A stretch of DNA of 64,000 bases from Methyloprofundus sedimenti (GTDB lineage Bacteria; Pseudomonadota; Gammaproteobacteria; Methylococcales; Methylomonadaceae): assembly GCF_002072955.1 (NCBI RefSeq), contig NZ_LPUF01000003.1, positions 186,001 through 250,000 on the forward strand, in the 5' to 3' direction. Shown one piece after another: positions 44,008-52,088 of the stretch; position 1 is the stretch's first letter; the number at the start of each line of letters is the position of its first letter. The notes below the pieces were generated by a model. The model searched no databases and was not told the origin of the DNA. It was given only the letters and a program-made list of their open reading frames with translations. The translations under genes were made by a program, and so were the position numbers.

Positions 44008-44928
44008 ATGCCAGATATAAACCGTGATTTGATTGGATATGCTAATAACCCGCCTCACCCGCAGTGGCCGAATGCTGCGCGCTTAGCAATTAATTTCGTA
44101 ATTAATATCGAGGAAGGCGCGGAACGCAACGCATTAGAGGGTGATGCGGGTTCGGAAAATTATCTAACTGAACTGGCTATGCGGGAGTCTATACCCGGGC
44201 AACGTGATTTATTTAGCGAATCTATTTTTGAATATGGTTCGCGTTGTGGCGTGTGGCGCTTACTTGATCTATTTGAACAACGGCAAATTAAAATCACCAC
44301 CTGGGCATGTGGCATGGCTTTAGAAAAAAATCCCCAGCTTGCCCTGCATCTAGCTCAACAGGGACATGAAATTGCCGGACATGGTTATCGCTGGATTGAT
44401 TATCGTCAATTTAATCCTGAGCTGGAACGTGAGCATATCAAAAGAACTCTGGCTATAATTAAACATTACACAGGGGATCTACCTTGGGGATGGTATACTG
44501 GACGTAAAAGCCTGCAAACCAGGCAATTATTGCAGGCAGCCGGCTTACGTTATGATTCGGAAAGTTATAACGACGACCTGCCCTACTGGCAAATAGTCAA
44601 TGATCAGCCGTATTTAATTATTCCCTATAGCTTTGATGTCAATGATGCAAAGTACTATTTAACACCCGGCTGGATGTCCGGTGAAGATTTCCTGAATTAT
44701 TTAATTAACTCAGTACGTTGCTTACATCGTGAAGGTGAAAAATCACCAAAAATGATGTCTGTTGCTCTTCATGCTAGAATCAGTGGACATCCAGGTCGGG
44801 CAGAAGTGCTCCACAAGTTTTTAGATTATCTGGCAGACTTTCCGGATATATGGATATGCACCCGGCAACAAATTGCCCAGCACTGGTATCAGCAACATCC
44901 TTATCGAACAAAAGAGATTAATACATGA
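44008..44928 (+). CDS. PuuE-like polysaccharide deacetylase-family protein
   Basis: A 306-residue NodB-type deacetylase fold closest in pattern to PuuE, the allantoinase of the polysaccharide deacetylase family. It has RDLIGYANNPPHPQWP and FVINIEEGAERN at the start, SIFEYGSRCGVWRLLDLFEQ, HEIAGHGYRWIDYRQF and WYTGRKSLQTRQLL, then DVNDAKYYLTPG and a C-terminal HARISGHPGRAEVL. No uric acid or allantoin genes are near, so the substrate may be another amide or acetamide. It overlaps the following GNAT gene by 4 bp (ATGA). Confidence 0.82.
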   Translation: MPDINRDLIGYANNPPHPQWPNAARLAINFVINIEEGAERNALEGDAGSENYLTELAMRESIPGQRDLFSESIFEYGSRCGVWRLLDLFEQRQIKITTWACGMALEKNPQLALHLAQQGHEIAGHGYRWIDYRQFNPELEREHIKRTLAIIKHYTGDLPWGWYTGRKSLQTRQLLQAAGLRYDSESYNDDLPYWQIVNDQPYLIIPYSFDVNDAKYYLTPGWMSGEDFLNYLINSVRCLHREGEKSPKMMSVALHARISGHPGRAEVLHKFLDYLADFPDIWICTRQQIAQHWYQQHPYRTKEINT

Positions 44929-45770
44929 AACACACCTATCATATACGGCGTATGCAGGCTGATGAATTACATATCGCAATAGACTGGGCATCAGAGGAAG
45001 GATGGAATCCTGGCCTGCACGATGCAGAAACATTTTACCAGGCAGATCCAGATGGATTTTTTGTCGGTGAGCTGGATGACCAGATAATCGCTGTTGGCAG
45101 CGCTGTGTGCTATGACCAGGACTTTGCTTTTTGCGGCCTATATATCGTCCATCCTGATTTTCGTGGTCAGGGCTATGGTTTGCAATTAACGCAGCAACGT
45201 TTACGCTATGTTGATACGCGTAATGCGGGAATAGATGGCGTTGTGGAAAATATTAGTATTTATGAACGTATTGGTTATCGACTGGCTTATCATAATATGC
45301 GTTATCAAGGTTTAGCACGCCAGAGCAAACTAGATCAAAATGCCATAGTTGCATTATCAGACATTAATTTTGCTCATCTAGCGGCCTATGATCGTCAATG
45401 TTTTCCCGCGCCACGTGATGCATTTTTACAGGCATGGATTAACCAGCCGGATTCACGCGCAATAGCTTATGTCAAACAAGGTAAGTTAATGGGTTACGCA
45501 GTACGCCGTAAATGCATAGAAGGCCATAAAATCGGGCCCTTATTTGCCGATAGTTTTGTTATTGCCAGGCACTTATTGACTGACTTGCAACAAGATATTG
45601 TTGGTGAGGCCATATTTCTGGATATCACGGAAATTAATCCCGCGGCTAAACGTCTGGTTGAGCAACTTAAAATGCAGGAAGTGTTCAGTACAGGCCGCAT
45701 GTATTTGAAAAGCCAGCCCAGGCTTGCTGATGAGAAAATATTTGGCATCACGACTTTCGAGTTGGGATAA
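44925..45770 (+). CDS. GNAT-family N-acetyltransferase with C-terminal extension
   Basis: A 281-residue protein. The N-terminal GNAT domain (about 1-135) has the acetyl-CoA loop in FCGLYIVHPDFRGQGYGLQL, matching R/QxxGxG/A. The second half (about 145-275) matches the Acetyltransf_18-type domain that often follows, with RQCFPAPRDAFLQAW and MGYAVRRKCIEGHKIGPLFAD. Its start overlaps the deacetylase-like gene stop, so the two enzymes are translated together and may act on one substrate. The substrate is not known. Confidence 0.85.
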   Translation: MKHTYHIRRMQADELHIAIDWASEEGWNPGLHDAETFYQADPDGFFVGELDDQIIAVGSAVCYDQDFAFCGLYIVHPDFRGQGYGLQLTQQRLRYVDTRNAGIDGVVENISIYERIGYRLAYHNMRYQGLARQSKLDQNAIVALSDINFAHLAAYDRQCFPAPRDAFLQAWINQPDSRAIAYVKQGKLMGYAVRRKCIEGHKIGPLFADSFVIARHLLTDLQQDIVGEAIFLDITEINPAAKRLVEQLKMQEVFSTGRMYLKSQPRLADEKIFGITTFELG

Positions 45771-45803
45771 TCTATTTATTCCACCCACTGCTGATAAATG
45801 CGC

Positions 45804-46427
45804 TTAAATTAAACTGCCTTTCACCGCCATCATGATCAGTGTATTAAGACTGTCTGCCTGCATTTTATCCATAATATGCGCGCGATGCGCATCAACCGTC
45901 CGATGACTAATATCCAGTTTTTTAGCGACGTCTTTAGTTGAATGATTATGCACAATGAGCATAAAAACCTCCTGTTCACGCTCCGATAAATTTGCATAAT
46001 GTTTGAGTATCTGTTTTTTTTCTTGTTTTTCAGACCAGTTAAGCAGCAATTTATCAATTACTTCATTTATGCGTTCCAATAAAAGCTCATTATCAAACGG
46101 CTTTTCTAAAAAATCCACAGCGCCAGCTCTAAACGCTTGCGAAGAAACCGGAATATCCGCATGACCGCTGATAAAGATAATAGGCATTGCAGCGCATCTT
46201 TCCGCAAGCACATGCTGGAGTTCGAGCCCGTCCATATAAGGCATTCGCACATCAAGAATCAGGCATGACGGCTGATCAGGATCAAATTTTTCTAAAAATG
46301 TCACTGCTGAATCATAGGTTTTAACTTTACTAAATCCCGCTGACTCCAGTAACAGAGTTAATGAGTCACGAATAACAAACTCATCATCCACGATAAAAAT
46401 GTTAATGTCCTGTTTATCAATGTCCAT
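45804..46427 (-). CDS. FixJ-like response regulator
   Basis: A 207-residue two-component regulator. The receiver domain (1-120) has the acidic pair in FIVDDE, the phosphorylated aspartate in LILDVRMPYMDG (Asp59), and the conserved lysine in FLEKPFDNE. The C-terminal LuxR/FixJ helix-turn-helix (about 140-205) has LSEREQEVFMLIVHNHSTKDVAKKL and SHRTVDAHRAHIM. The arrangement matches FixJ/TtrR types. The gene overlaps the histidine kinase gene by 11 bp, so they form one pair. Confidence 0.93.
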   Translation of the reverse strand: MDIDKQDINIFIVDDEFVIRDSLTLLLESAGFSKVKTYDSAVTFLEKFDPDQPSCLILDVRMPYMDGLELQHVLAERCAAMPIIFISGHADIPVSSQAFRAGAVDFLEKPFDNELLLERINEVIDKLLLNWSEKQEKKQILKHYANLSEREQEVFMLIVHNHSTKDVAKKLDISHRTVDAHRAHIMDKMQADSLNTLIMMAVKGSLI

Positions 46428-48225
46428 TTTTATCCTCTAAAATAGGCAACGTAAAATAAAAAGTGGAACCTTTGCCTTTACTACTTCTGAATCGCAACAT
46501 GCCGCCGTGCGCCCTTATCAAAGATTGACTGATTGATAGCCCCATACCCATGCCTGATGTTTTAGTGGTAAAAAAAGGCGTAAACAGAAGTGCCTGCTCT
46601 TCATTGTCCATACCTGCACCGTTATCCTTTATTCTAACCTCAATTTCACTGCTTACTAATAAATACGTTTGTATACTGATCCGACGTTTTGTCTTTCTTG
46701 GTAGTAGAGCTAATGCATCAATACTGTTTTTTATCAGGTTCAATATAACCTGCTCTATTTGTACTTCGTCAACTGATAAACAAGGCAGGGAGTCAGCAAG
46801 ATCAAGTGTGCTTTGTATGGAAGAGTGTCGAAAGTCATCTGCTAATAAACTCATGGCATCGTGAATCAAATGATTGATGTCAATAGTTGATCGATGGACA
46901 GTATTTGTAGAAATAAACTCTCGCATACGGGCAAGAACCTGTCCGGCTCTAAGTGCTTGTGTTTCAGTTTTCTGTAGCGTCTCTTGCAGCTTTATCAGGT
47001 CAAGCTTATCGCTTTTTAACATGCGCAAACAGACCTGGCTATAAGTCGCTATTGCAGTCAATGGCTGGTTCACTTCATGAGCAATACCCGAAGCCATTTC
47101 CCCCATTAGTCCCATTCGAGTGACATGAGCAAGTTCATTTAAATGCTGTTTATCCAGCAAGTCTTTGCGCTTCCTCTCACTGACATCTCTGATAATGCCA
47201 GTAAAATAAGTTTTCTGAGCTATTTGATATTCAGAAATAGACAGATCTATGGGAAATATCGAGCCATCCTTGCGCCGCGCTTCAAGTTGCCGGATCGAAC
47301 CAATAATCTTGGCTTGACGACTGACTAAATAATTTTGTATATAATTATTATGCTGTTCTTTATAGGGTGAGGGCATCAGTTTGCCCACATTATGACCAAT
47401 AAGCTCACTAGCTTGATAGCCAAAAATGTTTGTCACAGCATTATTGATGGATATTATAATGCCTCGTTCATTAATCGTGATTATACTCTCCACCGCCGCA
47501 TTAAACACAGATTTTAGCCTGGCTTTGCCCTCTATCAGTTTGTTTTTAGAGTCCTTCATTTGAGCAATATTTGCTAGCAATTTTTGATTCTTCATTTGAA
47601 GCTCAGTATGTTGATCACTGACTTTTTGATTTAACTTTTTATTAAGCTCATTGATTTGCTTTTCTATGTGTTTTTGCTCGCTAATGTCTAGTAGCGTGAT
47701 GAAACATATTTTTTCTGCTGTATCACTCATCTCATGGTAATAACCCTGGCACAGCACAGGAATGGAGTACCCATTTGCTTGCATGACACTAATCTCAAAA
47801 GACTTGTTAGCTACCGACTTTAGCAACTGCTGGAAAAATAAATAAAAGCGGCCCTGATCTTCACTATTTAAATATTTAGCGAATTTTGCGCCTAGTAAAT
47901 CGGTTTTGGAATACTCTAACAGTACACAAGCCTTCTGGTTGGCGTTGCTAATATTGCTGTCCCTGTCCAGTGTAAGAAAACCTATAGGCGCATATTCAAA
48001 CAGTGTTTGGTAGCGGTCTCGAGAGGCGCGCAGTTGTATTTGAGTCTCACGCAGTTCCTCATTCTGCATTTCCAGTGCCACTTGATAAACCTGGAACTCG
48101 TGCGCCAGTTTTTGTATCTCTTCCGGAGTCAATTTAGCGATATCAGTGCGCGTTTTCCCCAGGTGTATTTCCTTTTTTTGGCGCAGCTGCTGATGTACAT
48201 TATCATTAGTATTCTTAATACTCAT
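46417..48225 (-). CDS. FixL-like PAS sensor histidine kinase
   Basis: A 602-residue soluble sensor kinase without membrane segments. It has an N-terminal coiled coil (30-70), PAS 1 (about 72-180), a second coiled coil (185-235), PAS 2 (about 236-350), then HisKA with the phosphorylated His383 in GIAHEVNQPL, and the HATPase domain with N500, DNGAGMD and GMGLSISQSL. PAS 2 follows the FixL pattern: His292 (EQHNNYI) lines up with the haem-iron histidine of Bradyrhizobium FixL and Arg312 (IIGSIR) with its distal arginine. This could be a haem oxygen sensor, but the histidine is also kept in some haem-free PAS domains. Its partner is the FixJ-like regulator downstream. Confidence 0.88.
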   Translation of the reverse strand: MSIKNTNDNVHQQLRQKKEIHLGKTRTDIAKLTPEEIQKLAHEFQVYQVALEMQNEELRETQIQLRASRDRYQTLFEYAPIGFLTLDRDSNISNANQKACVLLEYSKTDLLGAKFAKYLNSEDQGRFYLFFQQLLKSVANKSFEISVMQANGYSIPVLCQGYYHEMSDTAEKICFITLLDISEQKHIEKQINELNKKLNQKVSDQHTELQMKNQKLLANIAQMKDSKNKLIEGKARLKSVFNAAVESIITINERGIIISINNAVTNIFGYQASELIGHNVGKLMPSPYKEQHNNYIQNYLVSRQAKIIGSIRQLEARRKDGSIFPIDLSISEYQIAQKTYFTGIIRDVSERKRKDLLDKQHLNELAHVTRMGLMGEMASGIAHEVNQPLTAIATYSQVCLRMLKSDKLDLIKLQETLQKTETQALRAGQVLARMREFISTNTVHRSTIDINHLIHDAMSLLADDFRHSSIQSTLDLADSLPCLSVDEVQIEQVILNLIKNSIDALALLPRKTKRRISIQTYLLVSSEIEVRIKDNGAGMDNEEQALLFTPFFTTKTSGMGMGLSISQSLIRAHGGMLRFRSSKGKGSTFYFTLPILEDKNGH

Positions 48226-48247
48226 AGGTTAAATATCCCTTAGAATT

Positions 48248-49771
48248 TTAGTCATTGCAGCGACTTATATGGGTTACATCCTCAATCGCCAACAGAATAT
48301 GCACCGATTTTACAATAGCTGGTTTTAAAATACGGCTATTTAATATCAGCGGCTTCAAGCCAATACCAGGAAATTCAAGGCTAATATGCAATTCTTCAAA
48401 CTTACTCTTATCCTGTAAAATTGTTTTTAGTTGCTGTTGAATTTCAGCTGTATTCCTTGCGCCATCACATATACTGAGTAAGGATTGACTTTCAGTTTCT
48501 TGTTTATTCAGTTTAAACAGCTTAAAAAACGCCGGATTAGCCAGTAAAATATGTAAATTCTCATCCAGTACTAATAAAGGATGACGTACCGTTTCTACAA
48601 TAGCTCGAGTAAGGCCCGCATCGGCCGCGGACTGCTCGGCAAATTTCAGTTTATTGATATTAATAAATCAGATAGCTAAACCATCAATCAAATTTTCTGC
48701 TGTACGATAGGGCAAAATACGCAATAAATACCAGTCACCGTTGACTGCCTGCACTTCCTTGTCTTTAAAAACCAGGGTTTCCAATACATTTTTGGCATCG
48801 TCAATTAAATGTGGATATGATAAATTTGATGCCTGATCGGGAAGCGGCCGGCCGATATCAGTATCAATTAAACTGATAATATTTTGTGCCTGTTTGGTAA
48901 AACGTTTGATTCTTAAATCATTATCCAGAAATATACTGGCAATATCGGTGCTATTGAGCAGGTTTTGCATGTCATCACTGGATTGCGCATATTCTTCCAC
49001 TTTATTATGCAACTCATCATTAACGGTAATCAATTCTTCATTCAGTGATTACATTTCCTTTTTTGAGGTTTCCAGCTCTTCGTTAGAACTTTGCAATTTT
49101 TCATTGGTTGACTGCAACTCTTCGTTAGTTGAGCAAAGTTCCTCATTAAAAGTCTCTAACTCTTCAATGGTTGCGCGTAGCGATTCTTTGGTAAATAGCA
49201 GCTCTTGTTCTAACTCTTCTCTTCCATCGCTGTTATGGACATGTACATGCTGCTTAGGTTTTATGTCTGTGTCTCTGTTTGGGCTTAAGCTTGGGTGAAA
49301 ACTGAGTAAAAAAAGCCCCATTAAGGCTTCCGGTTAGTCAATTTTTATCAGCTTGACATCAATTAGCTCAAAGTCGCCGTTAGTCCTTACTCTGACTTTC
49401 TCGCTGATAATTTCGGTATTATCCTGCTTTACCGCTTTACGCAAGCCAGCGACTAAAGGCATACGCAAACCTTCCCTGGCCATTTCAATGACATTCCAAT
49501 TCGGCTGTCCACCGGATGCAGGCTCAAGGCTAACCGCGTCCTCGATGACGACAGGATCCATCGCTAACAAAAAAGGGCTTTGCGTATAGTGTAATAACTG
49601 ATTGCCCATTTTTTCTGGCGACAATATGAAATCCACATCCCCCATGGTGATAGCACTACTCGGCATACCATAAAATTTAGCCAGTTTAGGCTCCTGCATC
49701 ATACTCATGCCCGATTCGCCCTTAATGGATGTAAGACTTAAAGTCCCATCGGTGCCTGTGCCGGATAAAAT
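48248..49771 (-). pseudogene. Degraded CheB-CheR-PAS hybrid (remnant)
   Basis: Minus-strand pieces of one frame keep the order of the CheB/CheR/PAS hybrid proteins. From the 5' side there is a CheB catalytic end (ILSGTGTDGTL, then MQEPKLAKFYGMPSSA and DFILSPEKMG), then NWNVIEMAREGLRMPL, the coiled coil of [18 protein letters not shown] repeats, and a PAS domain with STDIASIFLDNDLRIKRFT, with a second PAS piece at the end. The CheR catalytic domain is absent: an in-frame internal deletion lies between the CheB and NWNVIEM pieces. The frame has premature stops at 49334-49336 (TAA), 49049-49051 (TAA, from a likely CAA) and 48668-48670 (TGA), and the 5' end is lost near 49771. It borders the FixL-like kinase gene. 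Confidence 0.88.
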
Positions 49772-49951
49772 TTAGCTGTCTGTGTTATCTAGCCAGCTTA
49801 TTGATCAAACTACTTAGTTTTACTGTTAGGTAAGTTAACTTGTCCCTGTTCGACTATTCAAGCCATGAATCCAATATAGGTAGTTATACGGATAGTATTG
49901 TAAATATTTTTCATTTACACTGAATTCGCCTTAAGATTTGAGGATATAAAA

Positions 49952-50161
49952 ATGCCTTCTAACAAAAAAGAAAACAACCTAAAAGCGGAACATAACATAG
50001 CTCCTGAATATATATCTGACGAAGATTATTATGACATGATTGCTAAATGCGCCTATTACAAAGCTGAACAACGAGATTTTGTCGGTGGTAATGAAATAGA
50101 AGACTGGTATGCCGCAGAGCAGGAAGTTAATAAGCAAAACTTTTATCGGTTTCTAACTTAA
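49952..50161 (+). CDS. DUF2934 domain small protein
   Basis: A 69-residue protein matching the DUF2934 pattern: IAKCAYYKAEQRDFVGGNEIEDWYAAEQEV, where 'AY.KAE.R.F.GG....DWY.AE' is the family core. Members are small soluble proteins of unknown function, often near stress genes. It stands alone in front of a palindromic repeat and the M41-like gene. Confidence 0.8.
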   Translation: MPSNKKENNLKAEHNIAPEYISDEDYYDMIAKCAYYKAEQRDFVGGNEIEDWYAAEQEVNKQNFYRFLT

Positions 50162-50178
50162 TAGCCAATATTCAGATC

Positions 50179-50247
50179 TGTAGGACGTGGCTTTAGTCCG
50201 CCAATATTCAAAAGTAATGTTAAAGGCCGGCTAAAGCCACGCCTTAC
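50179..50247. repeat. GTAGGGC-type palindromic repeat, copy 2
   Basis: The arms TGTAGGACGTGGCTTTAGTC and GGCTAAAGCCACGCCTTAC are nearly complementary, making a long imperfect hairpin around about 30 nt. It is the same element as copy 1 at 26693-26749. It lies between the DUF2934 and M41-like genes. Confidence 0.65.
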
Positions 50248-50376
50248 CGCACTTGAAGTTTTTTTTCAAAGCTGAGTGAAACCCTGAGGTCAATTATACC
50301 GAAGTGTTTTGTGCAGGTTCCTTAATTACTATCTATATAAATAGAATTTACCGGCAATCCATAAGGTGCAAATATT

Positions 50377-51090
50377 ATGAAACGGAATAAATCACTTACC
50401 TTAACAAGTCATGCACATATTGAGGCACAAAAAAGACGTATTGCTTATCATGAAGCAGGGCATGCTGCTGCTATTCTGGTTAATAATGAACTTAAACAGC
50501 TCCCGCCGATATTTTTTCGCATTAATATTCATGATTCCACTCAAAACTCGACAGCTGATACAAACGCGATTTTACTGAAAGGTCATAATTACAGTGCCGA
50601 GATTGAAGGTGGCCGCTTGATTAAACACGTACCTGAATCCTTGGAGTGTTTTATAGACAACATAGACCAAAACAAAAGCAACAATACTGTCTCGTTTTTA
50701 ACTGTATTTATCGCAGATATCGTTAATTTACTGATCGGCCCACTGGCAGAAGCAAAACATGTCGCTATCAGTGATGGAGAGGTTTTCAATAAAAACCTGA
50801 TCACTGTAAGTGCCTTACATAATTATGGGGGCTCTTCGGATCTGACTTTAATTAATGAATATTTAGAATGCTTTTCCAGCAGCAAAAATGAGCAAGATAA
50901 CTTATTAGCCGAGCTGCTTGATCAAGCATTTGATTTTGTAAATAATTATTCTAACTGGAAAAAAATAAGGCTGCTGGCACGACATATTCTCGATGAGGAT
51001 ATTAAAACCATTGACTATAACGAAATCAATGCGTTATTAAGCCAGTCCAAGCTGAATGAATCATCCTTGAATAAATTCCTAGTAAGATAA
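50377..51090 (+). CDS. Stand-alone M41-like zinc peptidase
   Basis: A 237-residue protein resembling only the peptidase part of FtsH. The zinc motif is AYHEAGH at residues 24-29, His25/Glu26/His29. IVNLLIGPLAEAKHVA near 115-130 matches the FtsH 'AGR-AEE' region, and GGSSDLTLINEYL with Asp155 matches the third zinc ligand segment. There is no AAA+ ATPase domain and no membrane segment, so it cannot unfold clients by itself. It might act on already disordered proteins or work with another ATPase. A role in the nearby stress patch is possible. Start ATG 50377 is preceded by AAGGTGC. Confidence 0.75.
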   Translation: MKRNKSLTLTSHAHIEAQKRRIAYHEAGHAAAILVNNELKQLPPIFFRINIHDSTQNSTADTNAILLKGHNYSAEIEGGRLIKHVPESLECFIDNIDQNKSNNTVSFLTVFIADIVNLLIGPLAEAKHVAISDGEVFNKNLITVSALHNYGGSSDLTLINEYLECFSSSKNEQDNLLAELLDQAFDFVNNYSNWKKIRLLARHILDEDIKTIDYNEINALLSQSKLNESSLNKFLVR

Positions 51091-51143
51091 ATAGGCTAAC
51101 CTCTTACGTTAGAACAACATTGCAACTTTTTTGGAGTGTAGCT

Positions 51144-51325
51144 ATGACCGCTAAAAGAAAAATTGATTCATCCGTACAAAGAAAATTTTATCATCACTAT
51201 TCTGATGAATTTTACGAAAAAAACCACCTAAAGACTTTCATTTTAAAATTAAAAAACAAAATTTAGCAAAGCAGTACAGCATTTCTGACTGGCTTGATGA
51301 TGAACAGGAGTTAACCCTGACCTAA
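51144..51325 (+). pseudogene. Small hypothetical gene with a frameshift
   Basis: ATG 51144 has a good GGAG site. Its first frame reads 26 codons and then, after a run of seven A (51217-51223), runs to TAG at 51264-51266 with a poor tail. In the other frame the sequence continues as PPKDFHFKIKKQNLAKQYSI and SDWLDDEQELTLT to TAA at 51323-51325. Joined, they would make a protein of about 60 residues. It is either a recent frameshift, a sequencing indel in the homopolymer, or a slippage site. No family is recognised. Confidence 0.55.
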
Positions 51326-51414
51326 AACTCAGTTATTAAACACACAACCTATCCAACTCATATTTCATAGTGTACGACTATGAGGATTGGGTTTACCTAA
51401 GACTGGAGAATGTT

Positions 51415-51909
51415 ATGAGTGATAAAAAAGAAATATCGAAAAAAAGTACCGATGTAACCCCGCATTCATCTATAGGTGGATTATTTTCATTTAATGAATT
51501 TGATGATTTTTTTGACACCTTTCTAACCCGTAGATGGCCACGTGTACTGGATTGGAATGCACCGATGGAAGCCTTTGAAAAAAGCTTTCCCAAAGTAGAC
51601 ATTATTGATCATGATAAAGAAATAGAAGTTCAAGCTGCTTTGCCTGGAGTTAAGAAGGAAGACCTGGATATTTCGATTCATAATCAGCTGCTGACGATTA
51701 AAGCGAGTCACAAAACTGAAACTGAGGAAAAAAAGGATGAAGGTAAGTATTTTCGTCGTGAAATAAGCCGTGGAGAATTTCAGCGCACCGTGGCATTACC
51801 GGATAGCGTTGATAATGAAAATGTTTCAGCAAGCTTCAACGACGGGATATTAACAGTAACCATACCCAAATGCGAAAAGAGCAAGTGCAAAAATATTGAG
51901 GTCAAATAA
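51415..51909 (+). CDS. Small heat-shock protein Hsp20, intact copy
   Basis: A 164-residue alpha-crystallin-type holdase that prevents aggregation of unfolding proteins. The alpha-crystallin domain spans about residues 60-155, with PKVDIIDHDKEIEVQAALPG, KYFRREISRGEFQRTVALP and the domain end DGILTVTIPK. The start is ATG 51415 (MSDKKE) after a GGAG site; an upstream GTG in the same frame adds 15 residues and is less likely. A second, frameshifted copy lies at 53140. Both are followed by the same AATAAATA and IS-like sequence. Confidence 0.92.
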   Translation: MSDKKEISKKSTDVTPHSSIGGLFSFNEFDDFFDTFLTRRWPRVLDWNAPMEAFEKSFPKVDIIDHDKEIEVQAALPGVKKEDLDISIHNQLLTIKASHKTETEEKKDEGKYFRREISRGEFQRTVALPDSVDNENVSASFNDGILTVTIPKCEKSKCKNIEVK

Positions 51910-51912
51910 ATA

Positions 51913-52063
51913 GGTTATGTCACCGTTAAATGTGAAATTATTTTATCGCCTTTTTTTCTATAACTCTATAACTTAGTAACGCAATGAGATCTCTCTCAAA
52001 CCGGGGCAAACTAGATAATTAATAGGTTTGGTGATCTTTTCAACACTTAACGGTGGCATTGCT
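51913..52063. mobile_element. MITE-like element or deleted IS with IS1595-type ends
   Basis: The left end GGTTATGTCACCGTTAA and the reverse complement of the right end AGCAATGCCACCGTTAA both match the 17-bp start of the complete IS at 53646 (GGCTATGTCACCGTTAA). They enclose only about 117 bp of non-coding sequence. The 8 bp on the left is AATAAATA, the same as the target duplication of the complete IS, and the right flank AAATAATA is similar. It looks like a non-autonomous derivative mobilised by the same transposase, or an old internally deleted copy. Its right end overlaps an in-frame GTG of rpoS, so that GTG is unlikely to be the start. Confidence 0.75.
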
Positions 52064-52088
52064 AAATAATAAGCAAAAGCAGAAATTA

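Noticed and set aside
52053-52088. Longer rpoS start at GTG 52053
   Set aside because: It falls inside the right end of the MITE-like element and has no ribosome site; ATG 52089 is preferred.
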